64,000 nucleotides of DNA from Desulfovibrio sp. JC022 (GTDB lineage: Bacteria > Desulfobacterota > Desulfovibrionia > Desulfovibrionales > Desulfovibrionaceae): NCBI RefSeq assembly GCF_010470665.1, contig NZ_VOPZ01000009.1:62001-126000 (forward strand). The letters are read 5' to 3'. Every line of letters begins with the position of its first letter. Positions within the stretch are counted from its first letter, which is position 1. The position numbers were made by a program, and so were the translations under genes. Under the pieces are notes generated by a model. That model did no database searches, was not told where the DNA came from, and worked only from the letters and a program-made list of their open reading frames with translations. Of this stretch, positions 7,176 to 16,063 are shown in pieces.

Positions 7176-9845
7176 TTATTCAGGCCTTTCTTCAGGAATT
7201 GTGATCATTACCACAGTTTCGTTACGTTCATCAAAAGTCATCATCTCAATTTCATATTGCATGGCATCGGCCATAAGTTTTGCTGAGTAAGTACCAAGCC
7301 CGGTACCGCTGTCTTTACCGTAGGTCACATATTTTTGGAAAAATATATCTCTAATCTGCTCAGGCACAACTCCGGTATTACGAAAAGAAATCATACTATT
7401 CCCGTTACGCATAAATTCAATAACTATTTTTTTACCGGAAGGCGAGGCTTCGATTGCGTTGGTCAGCAAACCGGAAATAAGTGAATAAATCAATCTCTCT
7501 TCACCCCAGACAACAAGAGAATTGTCATCCGCATCGCCGGAGCTCAACATTTCAACTTCAACTTTCTGGGCGGAAATCTTTGATCTGCAATTATCAATAA
7601 CCTGCTTTGCCACACCAATCACATCCACCTGCAAAGGACAATATTCGTATTTCCCGGTTTCCATTTTGAACATATCCAGCGACATATCAATCATGTGCAG
7701 CATATTCTTACCGGAATCTTCAATGGTCTTAAGAAGACCATGCTGCTGCTCTGTGAGATTATCATCCATACGTAATAACCCGGGAAGACCGATAATGCCG
7801 TTAAGCGGAGTTTTCAAATCATGGCGCATAATCAAATCAACATCTGATTTAAGACGCTCAAGATCCTTTTTGTCGCTTATGTCTTCCTTTACGGCAACAT
7901 AACTTACTAACTCTTCTTTTTCATTGTATACCGGAGAAATAGAAGCAGCTTCCCAGTATAAAGAACCATCCTTTTTCCTGTTAACAATATCTCCGCGCCA
8001 TGTCTGACCTCTTACAATGGTATCCCACATTTCTTTGTAGAATACTTCGTCATGCTTGCCGGATTTAAGAACTCTAGGATTCTCCCCCAGAGCCTCTTGT
8101 TTTGAATACCCTGTTTCTTTGCTAAAGTATGGATTTACATAGGTAATATTACCTTCAGTATCAGTAATAACAACAGATACAGGAGCATTCTCAATAGCCC
8201 GTGTAAGAATTTTCAATCTTTCCTCGCGCTCCTTACGTTCTGTAATATCTATGGCAACGCCTTCAAATATATTTTCATCCAATTCAAAATCATAAGTCAT
8301 ATAACCGAACACAGACATACAACATTCTCTGCCGTCAGGAATCGTAAACTCAAGTTCATATTCTACTGTGTCAACTTCCCCGGCTATGACCTGCTTATTC
8401 TTCTCCATGGCTTCCGCCAAGGATTCAGGATTGAAATCAAAAAGCTCCGTCCATCGTTGACCGATACCTGATTCAGCAGAACCATACCCCAAATGAGCAA
8501 ATCCCTCACTTAAACGTAAGAAGACACCATCAACTGTGTGCGAAAAAAATATAAACTTCCTGCTGAGCTTATTGGTGACATGATCAAAACGAGTCTTGCT
8601 TTCTCTTAGCTCTGTTTCCATCAGCTTCCGACTGGTAATATCATGAATAGTACCATAGGAACGGATCGGCTTACCTGCATCATCATAGCTGAACTTACCC
8701 CGCTCTGAAACGTGCCTTACTTCACCATCTGGCCGCACTATTCTATGATCCAAGGAATAGGACTTCCCGCTCTTCATAGCTTCAAGATATGTCTCACGTA
8801 CAATTCCCCGATCTTTAGGATGAACCAGTCTTGTAAAGAAACCTATTTTTGAAGGAGTGTATTCTCCCTTAACCACACCAAAAATTTGATAAGTCTCGTT
8901 TGACCACCATATTTTGCCACTCAAAAGATCCATGGACCAATTCCCGAGATGAGCTATGGACTGTGCTTCACTGAGATTTGTTTTTACCATCTCAACTTCT
9001 GCATTTTTGGTGATTATTTTGTAGATGGAGAAAGAAATGCTCAAAGCCAGCAATAAGAATATTGCATGCAGGATAAGAGATCCAGGGGGAATTACACCCC
9101 ATCCGCCAACTGGAACAGCGGCAAGCTGCCACGATCCATTTGAAAGAGTAACCTGCATGACAACAGGGCTTTTATCCGGATTAAACACTTCAGGATCTCC
9201 AAAAAAAACAGCCCCGTCCGCTCCCTTGCCATCCACACCGCGTGCAGCAATTTTCAAATTTTTAATGGTGGTTAGCCCGGCGTTAACGAAAAGTTTTTCC
9301 AAATCAATGACCGCTGAAACTATCCCCCAGAAATATTCATTGGAACGAACAAATACCGGAGCCCTTCCTACAAATCCCCTTCCGCCCTGAACCAGATCAA
9401 TCGGCCCGGCCACTATCATTTTCCCGGTATTATGAACCTGTTTTACCTGCTCCCACTGATCCGGGTGCAACCTGTAATCCATCCCAAGCACGTCCTCATT
9501 ACCTTCAAGGGGGTACACATAATCAACAATATAGTCAGGAGCTACTCCGATATTTGTGATAAGTTTCGACCTGAAAAGCATTCCCCGGCAGTAACTCTCC
9601 AATTCACTTGTGCGCAATTCCGGATGGTAGGAGACATAATCCGCCAACCCCTGAATCAATAAAAGATTGCTGTTCACTTCCTTTTCAAGTTGAGCTCGAA
9701 TTGTTGCAGTCTGATGGTAAACTGAAAATTTCTGATCATTTTTGTAACGCTGGTAAAGCTGATACTGAATAAATATATCCAGAGCCAAAAATATGCAGAT
9801 TACAATTGCGACATATTTTAAAATAACAATCTTTGTTTCACGCAT
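7176..9845 (-). CDS. CHASE-PAS hybrid-sensor histidine kinase (membrane bound)
   Basis: An 889-residue sensor kinase. Domain order: TM1 (about 8-30), periplasmic CHASE-type ligand domain (about 55-240; LRTSELESYCRGMLF...FVGRAPVF), TM2 (about 252-275), three PAS modules (about 295-410 with PAC motif YGTIHDIT, 415-540, 545-665 with ENAPVSVVITDTEGNITYVN), a HisKA dimerisation domain with the phospho-acceptor histidine in MRHDLKTPLNG, and a HATPase domain (N-box LLTNAIEA, G-box GTGLGTYSAK). CHASE domains sense small extracellular molecules. It lies 15 bp downstream of nhaA and 5 bp upstream of a receiver/HD-GYP gene, which is its probable partner. No receiver domain is fused to it. The ribosome-binding site is weak, consistent with coupling to nhaA. 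Confidence 0.93.
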   Translation of the reverse strand: MRETKIVILKYVAIVICIFLALDIFIQYQLYQRYKNDQKFSVYHQTATIRAQLEKEVNSNLLLIQGLADYVSYHPELRTSELESYCRGMLFRSKLITNIGVAPDYIVDYVYPLEGNEDVLGMDYRLHPDQWEQVKQVHNTGKMIVAGPIDLVQGGRGFVGRAPVFVRSNEYFWGIVSAVIDLEKLFVNAGLTTIKNLKIAARGVDGKGADGAVFFGDPEVFNPDKSPVVMQVTLSNGSWQLAAVPVGGWGVIPPGSLILHAIFLLLALSISFSIYKIITKNAEVEMVKTNLSEAQSIAHLGNWSMDLLSGKIWWSNETYQIFGVVKGEYTPSKIGFFTRLVHPKDRGIVRETYLEAMKSGKSYSLDHRIVRPDGEVRHVSERGKFSYDDAGKPIRSYGTIHDITSRKLMETELRESKTRFDHVTNKLSRKFIFFSHTVDGVFLRLSEGFAHLGYGSAESGIGQRWTELFDFNPESLAEAMEKNKQVIAGEVDTVEYELEFTIPDGRECCMSVFGYMTYDFELDENIFEGVAIDITERKEREERLKILTRAIENAPVSVVITDTEGNITYVNPYFSKETGYSKQEALGENPRVLKSGKHDEVFYKEMWDTIVRGQTWRGDIVNRKKDGSLYWEAASISPVYNEKEELVSYVAVKEDISDKKDLERLKSDVDLIMRHDLKTPLNGIIGLPGLLRMDDNLTEQQHGLLKTIEDSGKNMLHMIDMSLDMFKMETGKYEYCPLQVDVIGVAKQVIDNCRSKISAQKVEVEMLSSGDADDNSLVVWGEERLIYSLISGLLTNAIEASPSGKKIVIEFMRNGNSMISFRNTGVVPEQIRDIFFQKYVTYGKDSGTGLGTYSAKLMADAMQYEIEMMTFDERNETVVMITIPEERPE

Positions 9846-9860
9846 AATCTAACAATCAGC

Positions 9861-11219
9861 CTATCCGTCATATTCAGGGGATAACGGGCAACTTCTTAAA
9901 ACAATGAATCCCAGAATTCCGGCAACAACAGATGCCGCAAGAATGCTGAATTTGGCTTCAACAATAAATGGTGAAGAAGCATCCCAAGCCAGAGTGGTGA
10001 TAAAAATGGACATGGTAAAACCGATACCGGCCAACAATGCCGCACCGAGAAAATGACCGGGAACAAGCGTTTTAGGCATATCGGCTATTCCACTCTTAAC
10101 CGCTACCCAGCTGGCAAAGCAGATTCCGATAACCTTACCCACAATCAAACCGGAAAAAATACCCAGACTTACCGGATGAAAAACATCCAGCCCGCCGCCC
10201 TCAGCACTGAAGTTTATTCCCGCATTAGCAAGAGCAAAAATAGGCATGATCCCGAAAGCCACCCAGTAGTGCAGATTATGCTCAATTCTCTTAAGCGGAG
10301 GGCTGGCCATCAAAACATCACGATTAATATTACCGAGAGCAGAAAGCATCTGCTTGTTGGAAAGAGTTACCCTGTTTTTATCCCCGCCCATTTCGTAATC
10401 CATGAGGTGGTTGCGCATTGGAATCAAAAAATCTGTGCAGCAAAGCCGGGTGGAAGCCGGGATAGTCATGGCCGCAAGCACACCGGCTACAGTGGCATGT
10501 ACTCCGCTTTTCAGGAATGCCAGCCACATCAGGCAGCCAAAAAACAAATATGGAAGCGGATGGCGTACACCAAGTTTATTGAGAATAATCATGCAGATGA
10601 AAAAGAGCATACCCAGCCCGATAATCCAGAGCGATATACCGGATGAATAAAAAATGGCGATAACAAGGATCGCCCCTATATCATCCACAATGGCTACTGC
10701 GGTAAGGAACACCTTCAAGCTGAGCGGAACCCGGTCACCAAGCATAGAAAGTACGCCCAGTGAAAAAGCGATATCCGTAGCCATGGGAATTCCCCAACCG
10801 TCCACCGAAGGGGTTCCGATATTGAAAAATGCATAAACAAGGGCCGGGACAACCATCCCCCCCACAGCCGCGAAAATAGGCAACGATGCCTGACGGAATG
10901 AATTAAGTTCGCCAACCAGAATCTCACGCTTGATCTCAAGACCTACCAAAAAAAAGAAAACAGCCATAAGGCCGTCATTAATCCACAAAATGGCAGGCTT
11001 AGAGAGGATAAAACCCCCAGCCCCAACGGTAAGCGGCATATTTTTAAAAGCTTCGTAATAATGACCCCACGGTGAATTGGCCCAGATCAGGGCAATGACG
11101 GTTGCTATGATTAATACCAGACCGCCGGAAGATTCAATCTTAACGAACTCATAAAAAGGCTGGAGCATTTTATCAATTTTCGGCTCACTATCCTTGCTCA
11201 CAACTTGTGCTTGGCCCAT
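9861..11219 (-). CDS. nhaA: Na+/H+ antiporter NhaA
   Basis: Electrogenic antiporter that expels Na+ in exchange for H+ at the inner membrane, giving salt and alkaline tolerance. The family core is complete: GLEIKREILVGEL, MATDIAFSLGVLSML and VAIVDDIGAI (the two ion-binding aspartates are in the last motif), then a long set of hydrophobic helices. I choose the ATG of MGQAQVVSK (11219) because AGGGAG lies 7 nt before it; an ATG five codons upstream has no such site. At 452 residues it is longer than the E. coli protein (388) because of an N-terminal extension and a hydrophilic loop (about 265-315) typical of longer NhaA forms. It is the first gene of an operon with a sensor kinase and HD-GYP regulator. 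Confidence 0.94.
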   Translation of the reverse strand: MGQAQVVSKDSEPKIDKMLQPFYEFVKIESSGGLVLIIATVIALIWANSPWGHYYEAFKNMPLTVGAGGFILSKPAILWINDGLMAVFFFLVGLEIKREILVGELNSFRQASLPIFAAVGGMVVPALVYAFFNIGTPSVDGWGIPMATDIAFSLGVLSMLGDRVPLSLKVFLTAVAIVDDIGAILVIAIFYSSGISLWIIGLGMLFFICMIILNKLGVRHPLPYLFFGCLMWLAFLKSGVHATVAGVLAAMTIPASTRLCCTDFLIPMRNHLMDYEMGGDKNRVTLSNKQMLSALGNINRDVLMASPPLKRIEHNLHYWVAFGIMPIFALANAGINFSAEGGGLDVFHPVSLGIFSGLIVGKVIGICFASWVAVKSGIADMPKTLVPGHFLGAALLAGIGFTMSIFITTLAWDASSPFIVEAKFSILAASVVAGILGFIVLRSCPLSPEYDG

Positions 11220-11342
11220 GGGAACTCCCTGCATTTTCTGATCAGAATATTGTTAACAGATGATATCCGTTTATTTGACAACACCATAACAGGAATGGAT
11301 GTTTATTGAAATTACTTAAAATAAGATTATAAAAAGAAAAAA

Positions 11343-11367
11343 CGGGCTCCAGTTACACTGAAACCCG
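11343..11367 (-). terminator. Terminator after the 129-residue hypothetical gene
   Basis: An 11-bp stem with two G-U pairs and a 3-nt loop (11343-11353 with 11357-11367), followed on the minus strand by TTTTTTCTTTTT. It is 25 bp beyond the stop codon at 11392 and separates that gene from nhaA. Confidence 0.75.
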
Positions 11368-11391
11368 CTATTAGCTACGTTATTAATATTT

Positions 11392-11781
11392 TTACTGATT
11401 TGAATGTGCTTCCTTAATCCTTGCTGCAATGTAATCCTTCGGACCGGCATCATCAGCATCAAAGCAATTTGCGTCCTCGCCAAGCAATCCTTCAGGAACA
11501 AAATCTGCCATTTCATCAGGATCGGTAATGCAATCGCCGTAAAAGCATACGGACAGCCAGCGGTTGGCGGGATCATCGTCAATAACATCCACCATCACAA
11601 AAAGAGGCCATTTATCCTGTCCTTTTTTTACTCCGCGCATAGAGTAAGTAACACCGGGACGGGCATGGAATTCAATCTCAGTATTATCAAGGGATTCCAG
11701 AATCTGCTTAAATTCAACAAAAACATCTTTCACGCCGGCAGGATCTTCAGTCCATTCGGAAATAAATTTTTCCAGCTCCAT
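11392..11781 (-). CDS. Acidic soluble protein of unknown function
   Basis: A 129-residue acidic protein with no signal peptide or membrane segment. The middle is a probable alpha/beta fold with a predicted strand pair (WPLFVMVDVIDDDPANRWLS) and a DPDE...FVPEGLLGED stretch rich in acidic residues; the end (GPKDYIAARIKEAHSN) is helical. AAGGAG lies 9 nt before the start codon. It is a single-gene unit with its own terminator, divergent from the Fur-family gene. I have seen similar unannotated proteins in sulfate reducers but cannot name a function. Confidence 0.75.
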   Translation of the reverse strand: MELEKFISEWTEDPAGVKDVFVEFKQILESLDNTEIEFHARPGVTYSMRGVKKGQDKWPLFVMVDVIDDDPANRWLSVCFYGDCITDPDEMADFVPEGLLGEDANCFDADDAGPKDYIAARIKEAHSNQ

Positions 11782-11933
11782 TTTGCAAAACTCCTTGGTT
11801 GAGTATTATCGATCCCATGAACGGGTAAAACGAAACAGCCCTGAAATGACAATAATTCATGATCAGGACATAATTCCGTCACTTTTTTGCGTTATCCATA
11901 CTCCGATGTATAGAGATGAGCAATGATCATTTG

Positions 11934-11955
11934 ACATTGACATTCAATTCAATGT
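11934..11955. promoter_or_regulatory. Candidate Fur-type operator upstream of the Fur-family gene
   Basis: Perfect 7-bp inverted arms ACATTGA and TCAATGT separated by 8 bp, 50 bp before the regulator's start. It overlaps two TTGACA sequences (11931-11936, 11937-11942) that could serve as a -35 element. Its core ATTGACATTCAAT is repeated with one change at 14755-14767. Autoregulation is common for Fur-family genes; binding here is inferred. Confidence 0.5.
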
Positions 11956-12005
11956 AAGTGAACTGTACTCTAAAAAGGTAAACATAAAATTTTGGATACA
12001 GTTTA

Positions 12006-12446
12006 ATGAAATCAGCACAGGACATATTTACTGAATACCTGACCCGTCAGAGACTTAAAATGACCCCCCAGCGCAGAACTATTCTGCAAGTGTTCCTTGC
12101 TGAGGAAGGTCATATCTCTTCAGAAGAACTGTACAACCTTGTCCGGGCAGAAGACTCGTCAATCGGACAGGCTACTGTTTACCGTACCCTGAAACTTCTT
12201 GCTGATTCCGGCATCGCCAAATCCGTCGATTTCAACGACGGTGTTATCCGCTATGAACATAAGTACGGTCATGAGCATCATGACCATCTTGTCTGCGAAC
12301 GTTGCGGTAAGACCATTGAAGCTGTGGATAACGAAATCGAACATCTACAGGAAGAACTCGCCAAGAAATATGGTTTCGAACTTACCCATCATGAGATGTA
12401 TCTTTTCGGCGTCTGCAAGGAGTGCCAAGGAAAAAGCGAGAAATAA
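12006..12446 (+). CDS. Fur-family metal- or peroxide-responsive repressor
   Basis: A 146-residue Fur-superfamily regulator. The N-terminal winged helix is clear (LKMTPQRRTILQVFL, ISSEELYNLV, IGQATVYRTLKLLADSGI; residues about 17-75). The C-terminal dimerisation/metal domain has the regulatory-site histidines (HEHHDHLVC) and two CxxC motifs (CERC, CKEC) that bind structural zinc. The close match of the C-terminal half to Fur makes iron sensing likely, but PerR or Zur cannot be excluded from the sequence alone. The gene stands alone between a candidate operator (11934-11955) and a strong terminator. Confidence 0.9.
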   Translation: MKSAQDIFTEYLTRQRLKMTPQRRTILQVFLAEEGHISSEELYNLVRAEDSSIGQATVYRTLKLLADSGIAKSVDFNDGVIRYEHKYGHEHHDHLVCERCGKTIEAVDNEIEHLQEELAKKYGFELTHHEMYLFGVCKECQGKSEK

Positions 12447-12475
12447 CGCACAAAATTTCCTTACACATACTTAAA

Positions 12476-12508
12476 AACGCCGCCTGAAATCAGTCGGCGT
12501 TTTTTTTT
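12476..12508 (+). terminator. Terminator of the Fur-family gene
   Basis: Stem AACGCCG/CGGCGTT with an inner CTG/CAG pair (12476-12501), followed by nine T residues. A textbook intrinsic terminator 30 bp after the stop codon. Confidence 0.92.
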
Positions 12509-12607
12509 GCATCACGGGAAAATTTAATAACGGCAATTGGCGGGATTTCATAATCCCATTTCATATTTATAACCAAGGCTGCAAGGCCCCGCTAAACAGA
12601 GGATTGT

Positions 12608-12982
12608 ATGATCAAGCCCGACTTTGAAAAAATGAACAATCTGGTACCGGCCATTGCTCAGGACGCCGAAACCGGTGAAGTCCTGATGATGGCTTACATG
12701 AATGAAGAAGCATGGAATAAGACGCTTGAAACCGGCGATGCCCATTATTGGAGCAGAAGCCGCAACACCCTCTGGCATAAAGGCGGAACATCCGGTCATG
12801 TACAGAAAATCAAATCCATAAAGATTGATTGTGATGAGGACACCCTCGTACTGCTCGTGGACCAGATCGGCGGCGCAGCCTGCCACAAAGGATACAGAAG
12901 CTGTTTTTATCGTGAACTTAAGGAAGGCGAAGTTATCAAATGTTCGCCCATGGTTTTTGACCCCAAGGAGGTATACAAATAA
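12608..12982 (+). CDS. hisI: Phosphoribosyl-AMP cyclohydrolase
   Basis: Third step of histidine biosynthesis: opens the purine ring of phosphoribosyl-AMP. The 124-residue protein is the stand-alone HisI form (no HisE domain). The metal-binding signature is visible: [12 protein letters not shown], then [13 protein letters not shown] and the zinc ligands in [19 protein letters not shown] lies 2-3 nt before the ATG. The stop codon overlaps the hisG start (TAATG), so the two are translationally coupled. No other his genes are in the window. Confidence 0.96.
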   Translation: MIKPDFEKMNNLVPAIAQDAETGEVLMMAYMNEEAWNKTLETGDAHYWSRSRNTLWHKGGTSGHVQKIKSIKIDCDEDTLVLLVDQIGGAACHKGYRSCFYRELKEGEVIKCSPMVFDPKEVYK

Positions 12983-13857
12983 TGTCTAAGCAACTGAAAA
13001 TCGGACTGCCTAAAGGTTCTTTGCAGGATGCAACTATCAAACTCTTCGCCAAATCCGGCTGGAAAGTTAACCTGCACCACAGAAACTATTTTCCTGATGT
13101 AAACGATGATGAACTGAACATTTCCATGTGCCGTGTTCAGGAAATTTCACGCTATATCGAAGACGGTGTTCTGGACTGCGGTCTTGCCGGAAGAGATTGG
13201 GTTCTGGAAAACAAATCCGATGTTATTGAAGTCTCCAGCCTTGTGTACTCCAAAGTCAGCAACCGTCCCGCCCGCTGGATTCTGGCTGTTGCAGGAGACT
13301 CCCCCTACAAAAAACCGGAAGACCTTGCCGGAAAGAAAATCGCAACAGAACTTCTCGGTGCCACCAAGGATTATTTCGAATCCAGAAATATCGACGTAGA
13401 TGTTTTCTACTCCTGGGGTGCCACTGAAGCAAAAGTTGTTGAAGGCCTTTGCGACGCAATTGTTGAAGTAACCGAAACCGGTACCACCATCAAAGCCCAC
13501 GGGTTGCGCGTAATTGATGAAGTCATGTCCACCAACACCGTGCTCATCGTTAATAAAGACGCATGGAATGATCCCTGGAAGCGTAAGAAAATTGAAAACA
13601 TCAATCTACTGCTCCAAGGCGCACTCCGCGCTGAAAAAATGGTTGGCCTGAAAATGAACATGCCCAAGGCTTCCCTTGAAAAAGCCATGGAAGTAATGCC
13701 CAGCCTGAACTCACCAACCGTATCCGATCTTTCCGATCCGCAGTGGGTGTCGGTTGAAATCATGGTCGAAGAAGTGGTTGTGCGTGAGCTCATCCCCGAG
13801 CTTATCGACATGGGCGCGGAAGGAATTATCGAGTATCCGCTGAATAAAGTTATTTAA
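12982..13857 (+). CDS. hisG: ATP phosphoribosyltransferase, long form
   Basis: First and committed step of histidine biosynthesis: joins ATP and PRPP. At 291 residues it is the long, homohexameric form carrying the C-terminal ACT-like regulatory domain (about 215-290), so it should not need HisZ and should be feedback-inhibited by histidine. Visible motifs include [12 protein letters not shown] at the start, [11 protein letters not shown], and the PRPP loop [20 protein letters not shown] followed by GTT. Start is fixed by the TAATG overlap with hisI and AAGGAGG 12 nt upstream. Confidence 0.96.
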   Translation: MSKQLKIGLPKGSLQDATIKLFAKSGWKVNLHHRNYFPDVNDDELNISMCRVQEISRYIEDGVLDCGLAGRDWVLENKSDVIEVSSLVYSKVSNRPARWILAVAGDSPYKKPEDLAGKKIATELLGATKDYFESRNIDVDVFYSWGATEAKVVEGLCDAIVEVTETGTTIKAHGLRVIDEVMSTNTVLIVNKDAWNDPWKRKKIENINLLLQGALRAEKMVGLKMNMPKASLEKAMEVMPSLNSPTVSDLSDPQWVSVEIMVEEVVVRELIPELIDMGAEGIIEYPLNKVI

Positions 13858-13869
13858 CTTTCTAAATAG

Positions 13870-13922
13870 CCTAATAAAAAACTGGACCGTGGATTATCTC
13901 CACGGTCCAGTTTTTTATTAGG
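13870..13922. terminator. Strong bidirectional terminator after hisIG
   Basis: A perfect 24-bp stem (13870-13893 with 13899-13922) with a 5-nt loop. The A/T-rich outer part gives a T-run on both strands, so it can end both hisG and the convergent secreted-protein gene. Confidence 0.93.
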
Positions 13923-13942
13923 TTGAATAACCCCGACTAATT

Positions 13943-14335
13943 CTATTGCGAAACAATCCTTACACACATGGGCACCTGCTTATCTCCGAGCTGAATCACG
14001 ATTTGCTGCTGCCCTGCGGGGCATGAATTACTGTTAGCATAACTGATCTTGGCACAGCGAACTTTAGGATCACCTTGAATGCTGTAAGGAAATGTACCCG
14101 GAGGGCAGGTCATATTTATACCGACCCGGGGAGGCTGATTACCCATTAACTTACTTTTAACACCCGCAACACATACAGCAAGATACTCATCCCCGAGACC
14201 TTCGGAAGCCAATGATTTTCTACATTCCTGCTCAATAAGGGTATCCATTTCACTAGCCTGTACCGGTATCACCAGCAGGACTGCGAATAAAGAAATACAC
14301 GCGATCAGAGTAGACACAATTTTCATACCTTTCAT
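13943..14335 (-). CDS. Small secreted cysteine-containing protein, unknown function
   Basis: About 130 residues with a clear Sec signal peptide (basic MKGMK, hydrophobic IVSTLIACISLFAVLLVIP, cleavage near VQAS). The mature part has six cysteines (ECRKSL, LAVCVAG, MTCPPG, VRCAK, SCPAGQ, MCVRI), suggesting disulfide bonds in the periplasm. I choose the ATG at 14335 because GGAG lies 5 nt before it; a GTG two codons upstream is also open. No family recognised. It converges on hisG and shares its terminator. Confidence 0.72.
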   Translation of the reverse strand: MKGMKIVSTLIACISLFAVLLVIPVQASEMDTLIEQECRKSLASEGLGDEYLAVCVAGVKSKLMGNQPPRVGINMTCPPGTFPYSIQGDPKVRCAKISYANSNSCPAGQQQIVIQLGDKQVPMCVRIVSQ

Positions 14336-14484
14336 TTTCACTCCAGATTTATAAAAGAATAAAGGGACAAAAAGGCTTATAACATGTTCAACATCAATGA
14401 ATCAAACATCATCATAAATTTTCACATTCAGGTGCCCCTCTCAGCTTTGCTTTTTTCAAGAAGACGATTTAATAAGTCTTACAC

Positions 14485-14640
14485 ATGTTCAAAATTCTTA
14501 TCTTCATAGCAATCCTGATTCTGATATTCGGGTACCGCAAAAAGCAAAAAATCAAAGGCGGTATTAATATCAATACCATCCTGATGGCCGCTTTGGTGGT
14601 TCTTTTCATTATTTCCCTGCTTACCAGATTTCAAAACTGA
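14485..14640 (+). CDS. Predicted 51-residue two-helix membrane protein
   Basis: Short frame beginning MFKILIFIAILILIFGYRKK and ending LLTRFQN. It has two hydrophobic segments (residues about 2-16 and 31-47) joined by a basic polar turn (RKKQKIKGG), a typical small inner-membrane hairpin protein. The composition is far from random for 51 codons, but no convincing Shine-Dalgarno sequence precedes the ATG, so expression is uncertain. It lies between the secreted-protein gene and the predicted small RNA. Confidence 0.45.
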   Translation: MFKILIFIAILILIFGYRKKQKIKGGININTILMAALVVLFIISLLTRFQN

Positions 14641-14752
14641 CCTCCTGAACGCTCTGCTTTAAATAAAACCTATCGATAACTACAAATCAATCTAAACCCT
14701 TAAATAAAAACATCAACACGTATCTAAAAAATATCAGCTGATTTGAATTTTA

Positions 14753-14785
14753 ACATTGATATTCAATCCCCACCGGGCGTATCCT
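14753..14785 (+). promoter_or_regulatory. Promoter with overlapping Fur-like box, driving the predicted small RNA
   Basis: A TTGATA -35 (14756-14761), 18-bp spacer and TATCCT -10 (14780-14785) lie directly before the small-RNA candidate. The -35 sits inside ACATTGATATTCAAT (14753-14767), which matches the Fur-gene operator core at 14 of 15 positions. A repressor bound here would block RNA polymerase. Confidence 0.5.
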
Positions 14786-14790
14786 AAACC

Positions 14791-14899
14791 AACTCAGGCA
14801 TTAAGAATCCACCCACTAAATACCTGAGTCAGGTTATCTCATGACCTCTGTTGCTTAGAACGGCTGCTCTTACCATGACAGCAGCCGTTCTATTTTTTT
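14791..14899 (+). ncRNA. Predicted intergenic small RNA with three hairpins and terminator
   Basis: About 110 nt with no reading frame. Hairpin 1 pairs 14792-14798 with 14823-14829 (7 bp, long loop containing ATCCACCCACTAAAT). Hairpin 2 pairs 14831-14837 with 14841-14847 around a 3-nt loop. Hairpin 3 is a strong terminator: 14857-14868 with 14880-14891 (12 bp, perfect), followed by TATTTTTTT. The promoter at 14756-14785 would start transcription near 14791. Nothing protein-coding in the right direction lies before the terminator, so a free RNA is the simplest reading. I recognise no known RNA family. The rest of the 406-bp gap 14641-15046 is AT-rich with nothing else evident. Confidence 0.55.
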
Positions 14900-15046
14900 G
14901 GCTGTTGACCCTGCTGACGATTAAGGTTATCGATAAGCAATATTTTTGTTATTCATTTAATATATTGCATAAATTTATCAAAAAATCAGCAAGCAAACAT
15001 AGGTTTGCGTATCTGTAGACCTGTAAAAAAGCGCATAGGATTAAAA

Positions 15047-16003
15047 ATGACAGCTGAAACCTTCACTCACCGTGAGCTTTCCTCCATCACCGGAGTATCG
15101 GTCACCACCATCAAAAGTTATCGCAAAAAATTTCCGGAATTCTTTTTTATTGTCGGACACGGCAAACCCCTGCGCTTCAGAAAAGGGGCTGACAAACTCT
15201 GCCTGCGCATACGCGATCTCTTTAATAAAAATCTATCGGTAAAGCAGATACACGACAAACTTTTAACAGAATTTGAATCAGTTAAAGAAAATCGTCAGCT
15301 ATCGGAAAACATCAAAAATTCAGATAATCCACAGGTAAGCAGTGATGAATTCGAAAAGCTGGCTAAAACCACAGCTCAGATGATGAACGGACTTGCAGCA
15401 CTGGTCACCGTACAGGCAAAAGCTGAGCAGCGTCTTGCCCGCATTGAGAAATCACTGAAAGAACTGGTTTCGACCCAGTCTCAAGCACCATCCAGCACAG
15501 AAATGTTACAGGAAATAAAGGATATCCTTGCTGCTTCCGGTGGTTTGCAGCAGCCGGAAAGGATCACCGCCAAAAAAGTTGTCACCATTAAAAAAGATGA
15601 CGGACAGGCTGAATCATATTCCTTAGATGCTGATAGATCAGCCATTGAACCGGAAGCTGAATTTCTGGAGCTCCCGGTGGTCATCCACTCTGAAAACGGC
15701 GAATTTCTGGGCCTGCCCGGTAAGCCAGGACATCCTTTCACTCTGCAAGAACTCGTTTATCTGGTCAGCAGCCGCAAAGAAGAAGGTGCTTCCAAGGTCT
15801 GGCATAAACAGGGACGGGACTGGGTTTTGGCCGTCAAATCTCCGGAAGGACCGTTGTATGAGCTTTATTTCAGCATGACCAAGACTCCTAAAGGAAATAT
15901 CGTATCTTTCTTCAATAAATTAGATATAAATTCAGAATCAAGCAACCATGCAGATATCCTTGTTTTCTTCAAAGAAGTGCGGGATTTGATTGATTCAATC
16001 TAA
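15047..16003 (+). CDS. MerR-like helix-turn-helix protein with coiled-coil and C-terminal domain
   Basis: A probable DNA-binding regulator, 318 residues. The N-terminus has a MerR-type HTH (THRELSSITGVSVTTIKSYR, residues about 5-24) followed by wing-like and helical segments (KNLSVKQIHDKLLTEF). A polar, coiled-coil region follows (about 100-175, including AKAEQRLARIEKSLKELVST), then a C-terminal beta-rich domain (about 190-318). The ATG at 15047 is chosen because TAGGA lies 7 nt before it; a TTG 14 codons upstream is open but lacks a site. It stands directly upstream of glnA, but no link to nitrogen control is shown. Single-gene unit. Confidence 0.75.
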   Translation: MTAETFTHRELSSITGVSVTTIKSYRKKFPEFFFIVGHGKPLRFRKGADKLCLRIRDLFNKNLSVKQIHDKLLTEFESVKENRQLSENIKNSDNPQVSSDEFEKLAKTTAQMMNGLAALVTVQAKAEQRLARIEKSLKELVSTQSQAPSSTEMLQEIKDILAASGGLQQPERITAKKVVTIKKDDGQAESYSLDADRSAIEPEAEFLELPVVIHSENGEFLGLPGKPGHPFTLQELVYLVSSRKEEGASKVWHKQGRDWVLAVKSPEGPLYELYFSMTKTPKGNIVSFFNKLDINSESSNHADILVFFKEVRDLIDSI

Positions 16004-16063
16004 TTTCTGGAAAATTGTGCGGATACCGTTTGCATAAAGAATCTATATTCAGCTATTATCGGC

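Noticed and set aside
16030-16050. Sigma-54-like GG...GC pair upstream of glnA
   Set aside because: The spacing between GG and GC is 9 rather than 10 bp and the flanks do not fit the consensus.
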